A DNA stretch of 64,000 nt, taken from contig NZ_CP118158.1 of NCBI RefSeq assembly GCF_028747785.1, positions 1,736,001-1,800,000 of the forward strand. Reading direction: 5' to 3'. The translations under genes and the position numbers were made by a program. The notes beneath the pieces were generated by a model that saw nothing but the letters and a program-made list of their open reading frames with translations, had not been told where the DNA came from and did no database searches. This document shows positions 18,596 to 28,086 of this stretch, in pieces (position 1 is the stretch's first letter; each line of letters begins with the position of its first letter). The stretch comes from Halosimplex aquaticum (GTDB lineage: Archaea; Halobacteriota; Halobacteria; Halobacteriales; Haloarculaceae).

Positions 18596-19231
18596 TCACC
18601 GGCGTCGGAGAGTCCCACGGACAACCGGAACAATCGACGACGGCACGGACGACACGCGTGAGTAGTCGACGAGTTCGAACCGGTCGTCGCTCCGGAACAC
18701 TTCGCCCGTCTCCCGGTTCAGGTGACAGCCACCGGCGACGACGTGCCACGCCGGCGCGAGCACGTCGTGAACGGTACCGGTCGGACCGGTCCCTCTGACG
18801 TGTTCGAGGAATCGGAACTCGCCGCCCGATTTCAGTACGCGGACAACTTCGGAGAGTGCGGCGTCGACGTCGGGAATCGTGCAGAAGACAAGCGACGCGA
18901 CGACGGCGTCGAACGAATCGTCGGCGAACGGTAGCTCCTCGGCACTCGCCTCCTCGATCTGGACGTCCAGGCCGATTTCGTTCGCTCGGTCGACCGCCTG
19001 AGCACGCATGTGCGGGTCCGGTTCGATCGCGACCGGCAAGACGTCGACGCCAGCGTCGGCTAACTCGGCGAAGTATGGGAACATCGCACCCGTCCCGGCG
19101 CCGAGATCGAGAACTGACCCGGACAGACCGTCGACGAGGTAGCGACGGTGTGCGGCGAGGAGTGTGCGTTCGGCCGGTCCCATCACCGGATCGTACAGGC
19201 GGGCAAACACCGGATGCGAGTGGTTAGTCAT
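18596..19231 (-). CDS. class I SAM-dependent methyltransferase (METTL7/UbiE-like)
   Basis: 211 residues from the ATG at 19231. Motif I VLDLGAGTGAMF is near residue 43, an acidic EPDPHM follows near 68, and the post-motif DSFDAVVASLVFC lies near 103. Such enzymes methylate small lipids or quinones. It overlaps the stop of the upstream UbiB gene by 8 bases and so is in its operon, which hints at a lipid or quinone pathway. The exact substrate is not determinable. Confidence 0.8.
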   Translation of the reverse strand: MTNHSHPVFARLYDPVMGPAERTLLAAHRRYLVDGLSGSVLDLGAGTGAMFPYFAELADAGVDVLPVAIEPDPHMRAQAVDRANEIGLDVQIEEASAEELPFADDSFDAVVASLVFCTIPDVDAALSEVVRVLKSGGEFRFLEHVRGTGPTGTVHDVLAPAWHVVAGGCHLNRETGEVFRSDDRFELVDYSRVSSVPSSIVPVVRGTLRRR

Positions 19232-21095
19232 CTGTGTCTCCACGACGTTGGTCGGCGGCTGTTCCCTCCGCCGGCATCGACGAATACCTCGCACCGACGC
19301 TCCCATCGAGTCGGGTGAGGAACAGGCGGAGGGCAGTCAGTCCCGACACGAGCGCCGCCCTGGACTCGTGGTTCTGATCCCAGAACTCCGCCGATTCGTA
19401 TCGGCTCACGTCGTCTTCGAGGACTTCGATCAGGCGGGAGAGCTCTTCGGTCGCGAGTTCGTCCGACACGTCTGTCTCCCCGCCCACGGACAGGACGGAG
19501 GCTGGTTCGTCTCCTCCTTCGACGCGGCTCCGCCCCTCGAGGCGTTCCAGTTCGGTCGCGAACATCCGGAGGAGGCCGAGAGCGGTTTCCAGCAGCGCGT
19601 GATGCTCGGGATGATCTCGCCAGTACTCGGCGGAGGTGTACTCTGAAACGTCGGTCTGCACGTCGCGAAGCAATGCGTCGACGTCGTCGGTCCAGACATT
19701 CGCGACCGCTCGGATCGCCTCCCGTCGGAACGCCGCCTCGTCCGGTTGCTCGGGCGTCGGCGCCGTGCCGCCAGTTCCACCCTCCCCAAGTAGGATCCAG
19801 TCGACCAACTCCCCCCACGCGCGATCCATCGCCGCCTGCGGTGCCGCTCGCTTGGCCAGCTCCTCGGCGACGATCGGCCGGATCTCGTCGGCAAAACGGA
19901 ATTCGGGAGCGAGCACGAGTGTCAGTGACTCGGCGGTCACGACCGCCTTCGCCTGGAGCACGAGTTCCGACGGGAAAACGACGCCGTGCTCGGCGCCGGC
20001 GTAGACGATTTCGAGGTAGGTCTGGGCGAGACTCCGTTCGGAGAGATCCGCGTCGTAGAACCGGTCGAGGAGCACGTCGTAGCGGTCTCTATATCCGTCG
20101 AGATCGGCCCGCTCGGTCGATTCGGCCATCGCGAGTAGATGGTGGAATGCCCGGTCGCGTTGGCGACGTGTGATTGCGATCCAGTAGGCGAGGAAGCGGT
20201 CGCGCTGCTCCGTCGTCATCCGTCCGACCATGCCGACGTCGAGCACGGCGATCGACCCGTCGCGGCCGAAGAATACGTTCCCCGGGTGAAGGTCGGCGTG
20301 GAAGAAGCCGTCCGCGACGAACATCTCGATCAGAAGTTCCGAGAGCCGTCGTGCGAGATCGCGTTGACGTTGCTCGCTCACCGCGTCGGGGACTTCTCCG
20401 AGGCGCATTCCCGAAACCCGTTCCATCGTGAGGACGCGTCGGGTCGTGTGGTCCCAGGACACCGCCGGGAAGGTGACGTCGTCCCAGTCGGCGAAGTTGC
20501 GGCGGAACTCTTCCAGGTTGTGTCCCTCGACTTCGAAGTCGAGCTCTTTCAGCGTCCAGCGGGCGAACTCGTCGACGATCCGGACGACGGGCAGCCGTCG
20601 AGGAACCAACCCCGTCACAGCTACGATTCGTGCAAGTGCGCGGACGACGCGGAGGTCACGTTCCATCTGGTCGCGGATCCCCGGGCGTTGTACCTTGACG
20701 GCGACCTCCGTCCCGTCGTCGAGCGTCGCGAAGTACACCTGGCTCAGTGACGCCGACGCGACGGGTTGGGTCGGGAACTGCCGGAACGCTGTCTCGGGCG
20801 GGGCACCGAGTTCGCGCTCGACGACCGCTCGCGCCTCGCTATACGGGAACGGCGGCACGTTCTCCTGGAGGTCTTCGAGTCGCTCCGAGACATCCGGCGG
20901 GACGAGGTCCGGCCGCGTCGACGCGATCTGGCCGAGCTTGACGAACGTCGGTCCGAGACGGACGACGAGTCGGTGGACGTGCTCGGGGAGCGGGTCGGAA
21001 CTGAGCTTGTAGCGGACTGCTTCGGCGAGAACCGCGCCGAGTATCTCGACGAACCGGGCAGCCGTCACCAGTCGCTCGCGGACGTATCCGGTCAT
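19224..21095 (-). CDS. UbiB/AarF (ABC1) family atypical kinase
   Basis: 623 residues from the ATG at 21095, which overlaps the upstream SRPBCC gene by 4 bases. Motifs: FVKLGQIASTRPDLVP near residue 49, ASLSQVYFATL near 110, HADLHPGNVFFG near 275 and LDVGMVG near 291, where the usual DFG is DVG (Phe to Val). The C-terminal 180 residues carry acidic linker segments and no clear membrane pair, unlike the first UbiB. Members act in quinone or isoprenoid lipid metabolism. Part of a coupled trio: SRPBCC, UbiB, methyltransferase. Confidence 0.85.
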   Translation of the reverse strand: MTGYVRERLVTAARFVEILGAVLAEAVRYKLSSDPLPEHVHRLVVRLGPTFVKLGQIASTRPDLVPPDVSERLEDLQENVPPFPYSEARAVVERELGAPPETAFRQFPTQPVASASLSQVYFATLDDGTEVAVKVQRPGIRDQMERDLRVVRALARIVAVTGLVPRRLPVVRIVDEFARWTLKELDFEVEGHNLEEFRRNFADWDDVTFPAVSWDHTTRRVLTMERVSGMRLGEVPDAVSEQRQRDLARRLSELLIEMFVADGFFHADLHPGNVFFGRDGSIAVLDVGMVGRMTTEQRDRFLAYWIAITRRQRDRAFHHLLAMAESTERADLDGYRDRYDVLLDRFYDADLSERSLAQTYLEIVYAGAEHGVVFPSELVLQAKAVVTAESLTLVLAPEFRFADEIRPIVAEELAKRAAPQAAMDRAWGELVDWILLGEGGTGGTAPTPEQPDEAAFRREAIRAVANVWTDDVDALLRDVQTDVSEYTSAEYWRDHPEHHALLETALGLLRMFATELERLEGRSRVEGGDEPASVLSVGGETDVSDELATEELSRLIEVLEDDVSRYESAEFWDQNHESRAALVSGLTALRLFLTRLDGSVGARYSSMPAEGTAADQRRGDTDD

Positions 21096-22480
21096 TCGTC
21101 TTCTCCCCGGTCGGTGTGCGTCCAGAGTCGCTTCAGGTCGCGGTACTCGCGGCTGAACGCCGGCGACGGAACCGACTCCGCGAACGTCTCCGACAACTCG
21201 ACGAGTAGCTCCTCGTACGAAATCGTCCGGTCCGGTTCGAGGGTGAGCGCCGCGTCGGGCCAGGGACGCCCCTCTTGCATCGGCCAGTCGCGGGCGATCC
21301 GCCGGTTCTCGTCGAACAGGTAGGACAGCTCTTCGTCGGTGAATGCGTCGTCCTCTACGAGTCGCTGGAACCCGTCGGCCTCCTCGTAGATGTGGAACGT
21401 CTCGAACTCGATGTCGAACCCGGGAAGAGTTCCGAACCCGCCGAAGACGGGGAGGTACTCCGCCGGGAGGTCGACGTAGAGGACGTGGTACGCCGTCGTT
21501 CCGCCGTCGGCTCGGGGCGTCAGCTGCAGTGATGTGCCGAGGAAGACCTTCCCCCACTCGGCGAAGGGCGCGCGCCAGGTGAATCGGCGGTCGCGCTCAC
21601 ACTCCGTGACGACGCCGTAGTGCATGACGTGGCGATCGCCGGGCTTCTCCCAGATGAGGAACTTCGACCCGACGCCGCCCTCGACGACGTCGAGCCACTC
21701 ATATCCGACGTGGATGTCCCGCGTCCAGTCGGCGTAGCGGGCGAAGCGAGAGAAGGCGTTGAACACGTCACTGACCGGGGCGTCGAAGTCGACCTCGCCG
21801 TCGGCGTAGAGGACCCGGACCCATTCGCCCTCGGAGATGCGACCCACCCAGTCGGCGGCGACGTCGCGGTCCTCAGTGTACAGGAACGACGACTCGTCGT
21901 CGTCCAGCTTTCCCGACTGGAGGAGGTCGTCGAGCCCCCGAAGCCGGGATTCGAGGAACGTCTCGAACGTCGCCCGGTCCAGGTCGTCGGTGCCCAGGAA
22001 GCCGCCGAGGACGGGGAGGTGCTCCTCGCGGACGTCGAAGTAGAGTGTCTCCGTAACCGTTGCCCCGCCCTCCGCGGGTTCGATGTCCAGGGTCGTCCCG
22101 ACGAACGCCCGCTGCCACTCGCTGAAGGGTGCACGCCACGCGAAGTGCGTCGGTCGATCGACATCCACGACCTCTCCGAAGTGCGCGAGGTGTGTCCGGC
22201 CGGGTTTGTCGTAGGCGACGAACCGCGATCCGGGTCCGCCGTCGCGAATCGTCAACCAGTGGGCCGATCCCTGGACGTCCGGTGCCCACTCGTCGTACCT
22301 GACGAACCGGCTGAACGCTTCGAAGAACGTCTCAGCGTCGGCATCGACACTGACGGTGGCTCGTGCGTACTCGACCCGGAGCATCTCCGAATCCACCGGA
22401 CTCGGCCCAGTCACGTCTACCGTTGCGGTCGTCTGTTCGTCGCCACTGGGAAGGTCTACAGTGAGTTCGTGGTCAACCAT
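21092..22480 (-). CDS. tandem SRPBCC (START-like) lipid-binding protein
   Basis: 462 residues with two copies of one domain: about residues 35-175 and 225-370. The copies share blocks such as FSRFVRYDEW / FSRFARYADW, then FAWRAPFSEWQRAFVGT / FTWRAPFAEWGKVFLGT. This is the SRPBCC/cyclase-dehydrase fold, which binds hydrophobic ligands. A 90-residue alpha-rich tail follows. It starts the operon with the second UbiB and the methyltransferase, and may supply or hold their lipid or quinone substrate. Confidence 0.75.
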   Translation of the reverse strand: MVDHELTVDLPSGDEQTTATVDVTGPSPVDSEMLRVEYARATVSVDADAETFFEAFSRFVRYDEWAPDVQGSAHWLTIRDGGPGSRFVAYDKPGRTHLAHFGEVVDVDRPTHFAWRAPFSEWQRAFVGTTLDIEPAEGGATVTETLYFDVREEHLPVLGGFLGTDDLDRATFETFLESRLRGLDDLLQSGKLDDDESSFLYTEDRDVAADWVGRISEGEWVRVLYADGEVDFDAPVSDVFNAFSRFARYADWTRDIHVGYEWLDVVEGGVGSKFLIWEKPGDRHVMHYGVVTECERDRRFTWRAPFAEWGKVFLGTSLQLTPRADGGTTAYHVLYVDLPAEYLPVFGGFGTLPGFDIEFETFHIYEEADGFQRLVEDDAFTDEELSYLFDENRRIARDWPMQEGRPWPDAALTLEPDRTISYEELLVELSETFAESVPSPAFSREYRDLKRLWTHTDRGEDE

Positions 22481-22697
22481 CGTGGAGCTCCGGATGACCG
22501 CGACTACGCGCTCAGCGGGGATAAATTGGTTCGCAGCCCGTGGTGTAGAACGTCTCCGATTCGGGACGCGTTCCAGACTGTCACGACGGCCGTTTCTCCA
22601 GTTGAAACATTATATTGTTATCTGACGATACTTCGGCGCAATCGCAACTAATCCTTGCACGGGAAAGAGTGGAGCCGGTGCTAGGCATGCCCACAAT

Positions 22698-22705
22698 CAT
22701 TTATC
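22698..22705 (+). promoter_or_regulatory. TATA-like element for the flavodoxin gene
   Basis: An A/T-rich ATTTATCG lies about 25-32 bases before the ATG at 22730, the spacing of a leaderless archaeal promoter. No Shine-Dalgarno is seen close to the start. The surrounding 249 bases upstream show no gene. Confidence 0.45.
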
Positions 22706-22729
22706 GTTTTCGCGAACCAACTCTTTCCC

Positions 22730-23314
22730 ATGGCTTCGTTTCTCGTATATTACGGAACCGGTGAAGGCCAGACAGCAAAAATCGCAGACCGGATCGTCGT
22801 TACACTCCGTGCGCGTGGACACGATGCGACCGGAGTGGACACTACAGAGACGCCGGCGAACCTCACTCTCGACGAGTACGATGCAGTCCTCGTTGGCGCA
22901 TCCATCCACGGTGGGAAACACCAGCAGGCGGTTATCGATTTCGTGGACGCCAACCGAGACGAACTCTCGGCGAAACCGACTGCGTTCTTCCAGGTGTCGA
23001 TGTCGTCGGCGACCGAGGAAGGACAGGAACAGGCTGCGGGCTACGTCGAAGCGTTCCTCGAAGAGACTGACTGGCACCCCGATCGGATCGCCCAATTCGG
23101 CGGTGCGTTGCGGTTCTCGGAGTTCGGCTTTCTCAAGCGGTTCATGGTCAAGCAGGTCGTCAAGCGGGAGATGCCAGACCTCGACACGTCGCAGGACGCG
23201 AAGTTCACCGACTGGCAGGCGGTCGAGGACTTCGCCAACGACGTCGCCGCGTTCGTCGAGGGGCGCCTCGGAATTCCCACACCCGACGCCGGATCATCTG
23301 CGGATCAACAATGA
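22730..23314 (+). CDS. flavodoxin-domain protein (HemG-like)
   Basis: 194 residues. The FMN phosphate loop YGTGEGQTAKIADRI is at residues 8-22, and GASIHGGKHQ (near 55) plus FFQVSMSS (near 85) match the flavodoxin family that includes protoporphyrinogen oxidase HemG. It should bind FMN and carry electrons or act in heme synthesis, in the cytoplasm. The next gene begins inside its last 4 bases. Confidence 0.8.
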   Translation: MASFLVYYGTGEGQTAKIADRIVVTLRARGHDATGVDTTETPANLTLDEYDAVLVGASIHGGKHQQAVIDFVDANRDELSAKPTAFFQVSMSSATEEGQEQAAGYVEAFLEETDWHPDRIAQFGGALRFSEFGFLKRFMVKQVVKREMPDLDTSQDAKFTDWQAVEDFANDVAAFVEGRLGIPTPDAGSSADQQ

Positions 23315-24174
23315 CCAGCAGTCGACCACTAGTTCCGCGCCAGTACATCGTTTCCTCGGCACTCATTGCTATACTGACTGTTCTCGCGACGGTCGTCGGG
23401 CTATTCGTACCGGGCTTTTACCGTGACGCGCCGGTACTCCTCCCGCAGGTCTACGGTCAGGACCTGCTGACACTCATTGTCGCCGTGCCCGTCTTCGTCG
23501 TCTCACTGTATTATGCGACGCGGGGCTCGCTACGCGGGTACATCACGTGGCTCGGCGTCACCAGCTACCTGCTGTACACCTACGCATCGTATGCGTTCAT
23601 GACCGCATTTAACGAACTGTATCTGGTTTACACGACGCTCCTGTGGCTGACGCTGTTCACCTTTGTCGGCGGGATGGTCCGCCTCGACGCCCGCGCGTTG
23701 AAACGGGCTTTCGGCGACGGACCGGTACGGTCGTACGTCGCCTTTCATCTGTTGCTCGTCGTTCTGATAGGGTTCGTCTGGCTCTCCGAGATCCTCCCGG
23801 CGATCCTCGCAGGGACGACTCCGCCCAGCATCACCGAAGCTGGTCTCCCGACGTCCGTCATCTATTCGTTCGATCTGGGGGTCATTCTTCCGGCGTTCGC
23901 GCTCACTGCGTACCTGCTGTGGCGGCGGCGTCCGTGGGGGTACGCGTTCACGGCAGTGCTTCTCGTGAAAGTCGCGACGCTCGGCGGCGCCGTTCTGGCG
24001 ATGGCGTGGTTCATGGTCCAGGACGGCCAGCCTGTGCCGTTCCCTCAGGTTATCATCTTCGGGTCGCTGACTGTTCTGAGCGTACTCCTGATGGGACGAT
24101 TGCTTCTCGCTATCGACGGAAGCCAAACGACTGGGCGACCGATAGCGGTTGGGGAGACGTCGCGGGACCGTTGA
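23311..24174 (+). CDS. unknown multi-pass membrane protein
   Basis: 287 residues with about eight hydrophobic helices and no recognised active site. Overlaps the flavodoxin gene by 4 bases, so the two are co-translated; a membrane electron-transfer or anchor partner is possible but unproven. The short loop YYATRGSLRGYITWLGVTSY is a potentially informative stretch for a profile search. Confidence 0.6.
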   Translation: MTSSRPLVPRQYIVSSALIAILTVLATVVGLFVPGFYRDAPVLLPQVYGQDLLTLIVAVPVFVVSLYYATRGSLRGYITWLGVTSYLLYTYASYAFMTAFNELYLVYTTLLWLTLFTFVGGMVRLDARALKRAFGDGPVRSYVAFHLLLVVLIGFVWLSEILPAILAGTTPPSITEAGLPTSVIYSFDLGVILPAFALTAYLLWRRRPWGYAFTAVLLVKVATLGGAVLAMAWFMVQDGQPVPFPQVIIFGSLTVLSVLLMGRLLLAIDGSQTTGRPIAVGETSRDR

Positions 24175-24293
24175 GCAACGCGGGACGCGGTTCTCCCCGT
24201 TCGCGGTGAATGATAAGATCGAACGCCTTCATCTCTACCGGATGCACCTCGCCGGTCGGTACTACTATTGTACCAGTATGTCAATTCCTGACA

Positions 24294-25193
24294 ATGACAA
24301 GTAGTCTCCGCTCGTGGATCGACCGGCACCGCCTCGCGTCGTTCCTGGCGATCACGTACACCTTCACCTGGGTCATCCAGGGTGCGATCGCAGCCAGCGG
24401 GATGGAAGCGTCGTGGACCCAGTCGATCCTCATTGGGTCCGGTGGATTCGGCCCGCCCGTCGGCGCCGCAGTGGTCATCTGGGCCAGTGGCGGTGACCTC
24501 CGCGAGTGGGTCGGACAGTTCTTCCACTGGCGCATCGGTGCAAAGTGGTGGGCTATCGCGCTCGGATTACCGCTCGTTATCCTGATCACAGGGAGTCTCG
24601 CGTTCGTGACACTCGGTGGGCCGGTCAACCTGCGTTCGTTCCCGTTCCCCGGGATCTACCTCTTTGCGCTCGCTTGGGGGACGGTCTGGGGCGGTGGTCA
24701 AGAGGACCTGGGCTGGCGTGGATTCATGCTTCCGCTGCTCCAGGAGAAGTACAGTGCACTCGCGTCGAGCCTCGCCGTCGGCGTCGCGTGGGCCGGCTGG
24801 CACCTTCCGCTGTTCCTCAACGCGACTACGACTCACGGCGCCTGGCCGCTCTCGCAGCAACTGCTCTGGCTGGTCTCGATCCTGGCGGGATCCATCCTCT
24901 GGACCTGGATGTACAACAGTACTGGCGGTAGCGTCCTCGCGGTCGCGATGTTCCACGCTGGCGTCAACGCGATGGGCATCTTCCACCCCGCCGACACGGA
25001 AGCACTTGCTCCGGGAGGCGTACCGGACCCGCTATTGAACCTCCTCGCAGAGGTGACCGGCGCTCTCCCGCTAGTGATACTCGCGCTCCTCTTCGTGGTC
25101 GTCTACGGAGCTGACAAGCTATCGAATCACGAGCCCCCGGGCCTGGAAGTCGTCGGCTTCGGTCGGGACAGTCAGACGACCGGGAGCGAGTGA
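24294..25193 (+). CDS. CPBP intramembrane metalloprotease (copy 1)
   Basis: 299 residues; the start is taken at the ATG at 24294 because the paralogue at 57007 aligns from the equivalent position. About eight helices. Motif 1 reads GGQEDLGWRGFM with Glu-Asp in place of the usual Glu-Glu; then WAGWHLPLF (motif 2) and FHAGVN (HxxxN, motif 3). The N-terminal half pairs almost residue by residue with the copy at 57007. Function: membrane protease of unknown substrate; the Asp replacement at the first catalytic pair may alter activity. Confidence 0.85.
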   Translation: MTSSLRSWIDRHRLASFLAITYTFTWVIQGAIAASGMEASWTQSILIGSGGFGPPVGAAVVIWASGGDLREWVGQFFHWRIGAKWWAIALGLPLVILITGSLAFVTLGGPVNLRSFPFPGIYLFALAWGTVWGGGQEDLGWRGFMLPLLQEKYSALASSLAVGVAWAGWHLPLFLNATTTHGAWPLSQQLLWLVSILAGSILWTWMYNSTGGSVLAVAMFHAGVNAMGIFHPADTEALAPGGVPDPLLNLLAEVTGALPLVILALLFVVVYGADKLSNHEPPGLEVVGFGRDSQTTGSE

Positions 25194-25246
25194 CGCCGAC
25201 AATTATTATTCCCGCCTGTGCACGCTAGGACGAGAACACCGACAGG

Positions 25247-26548
25247 ATGCGTCTCTTCCAGTATCTCCGTGACGGACGGTGGTCGACCGTCTTCGGGTAT
25301 CTACTGTTCGTCGCCCTGATGGTCGCCGGCTACTACTACAACATCACCTTCGTGCAGCTCGGGCTCATCGACCTCGGGACCCGACTCGTGGGAATGTCCG
25401 AAACGGCCGTCTCCGCGTGGATGGCCGGCCTCGCGCTGTGTACGCTCGTCGTCGCCATCGTAACCGGTGTGACGATGGACCGTCGCGGGTGGAGCAGGGA
25501 CCTCAGAACCAAGTTACGGCTGTTACTCGGCGTCGTCCTCGTCCAGTTCGCGCTTACTCTCGTCGCACCCTCGATACGGACCGTTCCGGCATTCGGGGCG
25601 TGGATCGTGGCCGCGTCGATCGGCCTCGGCGTCGGTTTTCCGGTCTCGTTTTCGCTCGCAATCGATCTCGTCCCAGTGCCCGACCGCGGCTACGTCGCCG
25701 CAGCGATCACTGCGATAGCCTACTTCGGCGCGAACGCCTACCCACTCGAATGGTCAGTAGGCGTCTTCAGTCGATTGATGACAGCTGCAATGGTCCCCGG
25801 TTTGCTCATTCTCTTCGTCCTCGTGTCTGGCCGCCTCGACCGAATCGAAGCAATGCTCTCGGAACTCGACGCCCAGCGACGCGGGTTCGGTACCGGACGG
25901 TTCTGTTACCCCGAGTCGATCGAGACGCGGAGTCTCACCTTCGCCGTTCCGGTCGCCCTCATGTTCGGCGTGTTCTTCGTCGACAGCCTGGGATTCCTAC
26001 GGATCATCGACACCCCGGCGCTTCTTTTGACGTCCTGGCAGTCGCCGGACCTCTCGACGAGATTGCTCATCGCTGTTGCACACGTCGTCGGTGCGGTGAT
26101 GGCGGGCGTCATCTACGTGAACTACTCGCTGGACCGCGTGTTCCTGTGGACGTTCGCGTTGTTTTCACTCACGCACGTCCTCTACACCTCCGACCTGCGG
26201 GTAGCGGCGGTATTCCCGACGCTCGCAGGGGGAACGACCTCGCCGCTCAACCCGATGTACTACGCCGTGGCGGTGAGTTTCTACACGACGCTCAACTTCG
26301 CGCTGTGGCCGGACCTGTCGACGGCGGCCACCGTGGGAACCCGCTCGGCCATCGGTATCGGCGTCGCCGGGTGGCTCGCGACGTTTTCGAGTACTGCGCT
26401 GGCGCTGTACTTCCAGGCCGCGGAACTGACGCTTCTATCGCACCTCAACGTCGTCCAGGCGCTCTCGCTGCTGTTACTGTTCGGACTCGGCGTCGGCGTG
26501 TACGTTCGTCGGATGGTCGCGATCTCTCGGGAGGGACGCGTCGCGTGA
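25247..26548 (+). CDS. MFS-like multi-pass transporter
   Basis: 433 residues with about 11-12 hydrophobic helices and a central cytoplasmic loop (RLDRIEAMLSELDAQRRGFG). The overall shape is that of a secondary transporter of the major facilitator type, but the usual inter-helix 2-3 motif is only loosely present (GVTMDRRGW). Substrate unknown. It overlaps the next gene by 4 bases (GTGA), so they are coupled. Confidence 0.6.
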   Translation: MRLFQYLRDGRWSTVFGYLLFVALMVAGYYYNITFVQLGLIDLGTRLVGMSETAVSAWMAGLALCTLVVAIVTGVTMDRRGWSRDLRTKLRLLLGVVLVQFALTLVAPSIRTVPAFGAWIVAASIGLGVGFPVSFSLAIDLVPVPDRGYVAAAITAIAYFGANAYPLEWSVGVFSRLMTAAMVPGLLILFVLVSGRLDRIEAMLSELDAQRRGFGTGRFCYPESIETRSLTFAVPVALMFGVFFVDSLGFLRIIDTPALLLTSWQSPDLSTRLLIAVAHVVGAVMAGVIYVNYSLDRVFLWTFALFSLTHVLYTSDLRVAAVFPTLAGGTTSPLNPMYYAVAVSFYTTLNFALWPDLSTAATVGTRSAIGIGVAGWLATFSSTALALYFQAAELTLLSHLNVVQALSLLLLFGLGVGVYVRRMVAISREGRVA

Positions 26549-27423
26549 GCCCGACCGAAGCCATCCCGCTGTTGATCGTCGTGTTGCTCCTCGTCGGGGT
26601 CGGTGGCGGAGACGCCGAGCAGATGACCGTGACCTTCCAAGGTGACCATACCCTCCAGTCGCTTCAGGACGTCCACGTCGTCGCTGGAGGCACAGTTAGC
26701 GTTCCCGCCGATGCGACCGTCTCAGGCGACCTCTACGTCATCGGCGGAACGACGCGCGTCGAGGGCCAGTTAGACGGTGACGTGACAGTGCTCGCCGGTA
26801 ACCTCACAGTCGTCGAGGCTGCGACCGTCACCGGAACCGTACAGACGATCTCCGGCGAGTCGGCGATCGCCGACGGGGCGTCGGTCGGCCAGGTTTCGGC
26901 GGTCGATCCGCCGGCACCCTCGAACTCGCCCATCAGAAGGATCGCCGGGTTCCTGTTGCAGTTCCTCGTGGTAGGCTTCGCGGGCTGGTGGTTCGGCCGC
27001 CGACACTCGACGCTTCTAGACAACATCGGGCACTCGATCACCGAGCACGCCCTCGTCAGTGGCGTCGTCGGTGCGCTCGCCGCCGCGACGCTGCTCGTCC
27101 TCTTTGTCTACATGGCGTTTACCTTGCTCTTAATACCGCTCAGCATCGCCGGACTCGTCGGCGAAGTGCTGATCGTCCTCTACAGTCAGGTCGCCTTCGG
27201 CCGTCTCGTCGGACGACAGCTCCCGATCGACCGGGACGAAGTTGCGACTGTCGCCGGCGTCGGATTGTTCCTGCTCGCGCTGGAACTGCTCGCCCTCGTC
27301 CCGTACCTCGGAACGCTCGTCCAGTTCGCGCTGATCGTCGTGGGCTTCGGCGCCGTCTTGAACTCGTACTTCGGGCTCCAGCGCTTCGAACCCGTGACCA
27401 TCCCGGACGGTACCGGCCGGTAA
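26545..27423 (+). CDS. polymer-forming (bactofilin-like) ectodomain membrane protein
   Basis: 292 residues from a GTG at 26545 that overlaps the previous stop. A signal-anchor helix is at residues 6-22. Then comes a beta-helix stretch of repeated short strands (VSVPADATVSGDLYVIGG, VEGQLDGDVTVLAG, VTGTVQTISG), the polymer-forming/bactofilin-like pattern. Four helices follow in the second half. The beta-helix is probably outside the cell. Such proteins organise surface polymers or signals; here the job is unknown. Confidence 0.65.
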   Translation: MSPTEAIPLLIVVLLLVGVGGGDAEQMTVTFQGDHTLQSLQDVHVVAGGTVSVPADATVSGDLYVIGGTTRVEGQLDGDVTVLAGNLTVVEAATVTGTVQTISGESAIADGASVGQVSAVDPPAPSNSPIRRIAGFLLQFLVVGFAGWWFGRRHSTLLDNIGHSITEHALVSGVVGALAAATLLVLFVYMAFTLLLIPLSIAGLVGEVLIVLYSQVAFGRLVGRQLPIDRDEVATVAGVGLFLLALELLALVPYLGTLVQFALIVVGFGAVLNSYFGLQRFEPVTIPDGTGR

Positions 27424-27507
27424 CCATCCGTGGAGGGGGGCGGCGTCGATGGTAACTTCGCCTCCGGTGCTGATGCAGGCATGGCCTGTCCCACGCGGAG
27501 GGGTCCC

Positions 27508-27522
27508 ACGGCCTGAAGCCGT
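27508..27522. repeat. short hairpin resembling an IS200/IS605-type right end
   Basis: ACGGC, loop CTGAA, GCCGT, followed by GGAGGAAGTCAA. From memory, haloarchaeal TnpB-type elements end in very similar hairpins. No transposase gene lies nearby. It would be a solo relic end, or a plain terminator between the two convergent genes. Confidence 0.3.
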
Positions 27523-27531
27523 TGGAGGAAG

Positions 27532-28086
27532 TCAACCGAGGAAGTACCGAGTCCAGGGATAGCGTTCGACGAGGGGTTGGCCACCGATCTCGTACTGCTC
27601 GATGTACGCATCGAGGCCGAGAATCCGGCCGGCGCCGAAGGCGGCGACGGACAGGAAGACGAGCATGTACGCGAAGTCGCCGTTGATGTACCCGTGTTCT
27701 ATCTCCCAGTTGCCGAGATAGAACATGAGCATCATGAAGGCGCCCCAGAACGCAGCGAGGCGGGTGAGCGCACCGACGAGCAGGCCGAGGCCGATAAACA
27801 GTTCGCCCCACGGGACGGCGACGTTGACGAACTCGACGAACCACTGGGTCTCACCCATGGCAACGAACAGATCGGCGACGGGGCTGTTGTTCGCCGGCGG
27901 TGCGTTCTGGAGATAGCCCGCCGCACTGAAACTACCCGACAGCACCTTGTCCAGTCCGCTCTGCAGAAACGCCAGCCCCATCATCAATCGGAGGGCGAGA
28001 ATGAACCATACGCTCAGCGTGTGAAGTTTCCCCTCGGCGGTGAACCCCGCAACGGTACTCCGAAGCTGGACTTCCTCCGACGACAT
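27532..28086 (-). CDS. DoxX family membrane protein (copy 1)
   Basis: 184 residues with four helices in the DoxX arrangement: LRLMMGLAFLQSGLDKVL, then WGELFIGLGLLVGALTRLAAFWG, FMMLMFYLGNW and FAYMLVFLSVAAFGAGR. The DoxX family includes subunits of quinone-linked thiosulfate oxidation and stress membrane proteins. A paralogue with nearly the same blocks is at 49163-49729. Located at the end of the surface-protein group, convergent with it. Confidence 0.8.
   Translation of the reverse strand: MSSEEVQLRSTVAGFTAEGKLHTLSVWFILALRLMMGLAFLQSGLDKVLSGSFSAAGYLQNAPPANNSPVADLFVAMGETQWFVEFVNVAVPWGELFIGLGLLVGALTRLAAFWGAFMMLMFYLGNWEIEHGYINGDFAYMLVFLSVAAFGAGRILGLDAYIEQYEIGGQPLVERYPWTRYFLG

Noticed and set aside
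25279-26544. Upstream extension of the beta-helix membrane protein
   Set aside because: It runs through the MFS-like gene in another frame; the GTG at 26545 with a signal helix is the sensible start.
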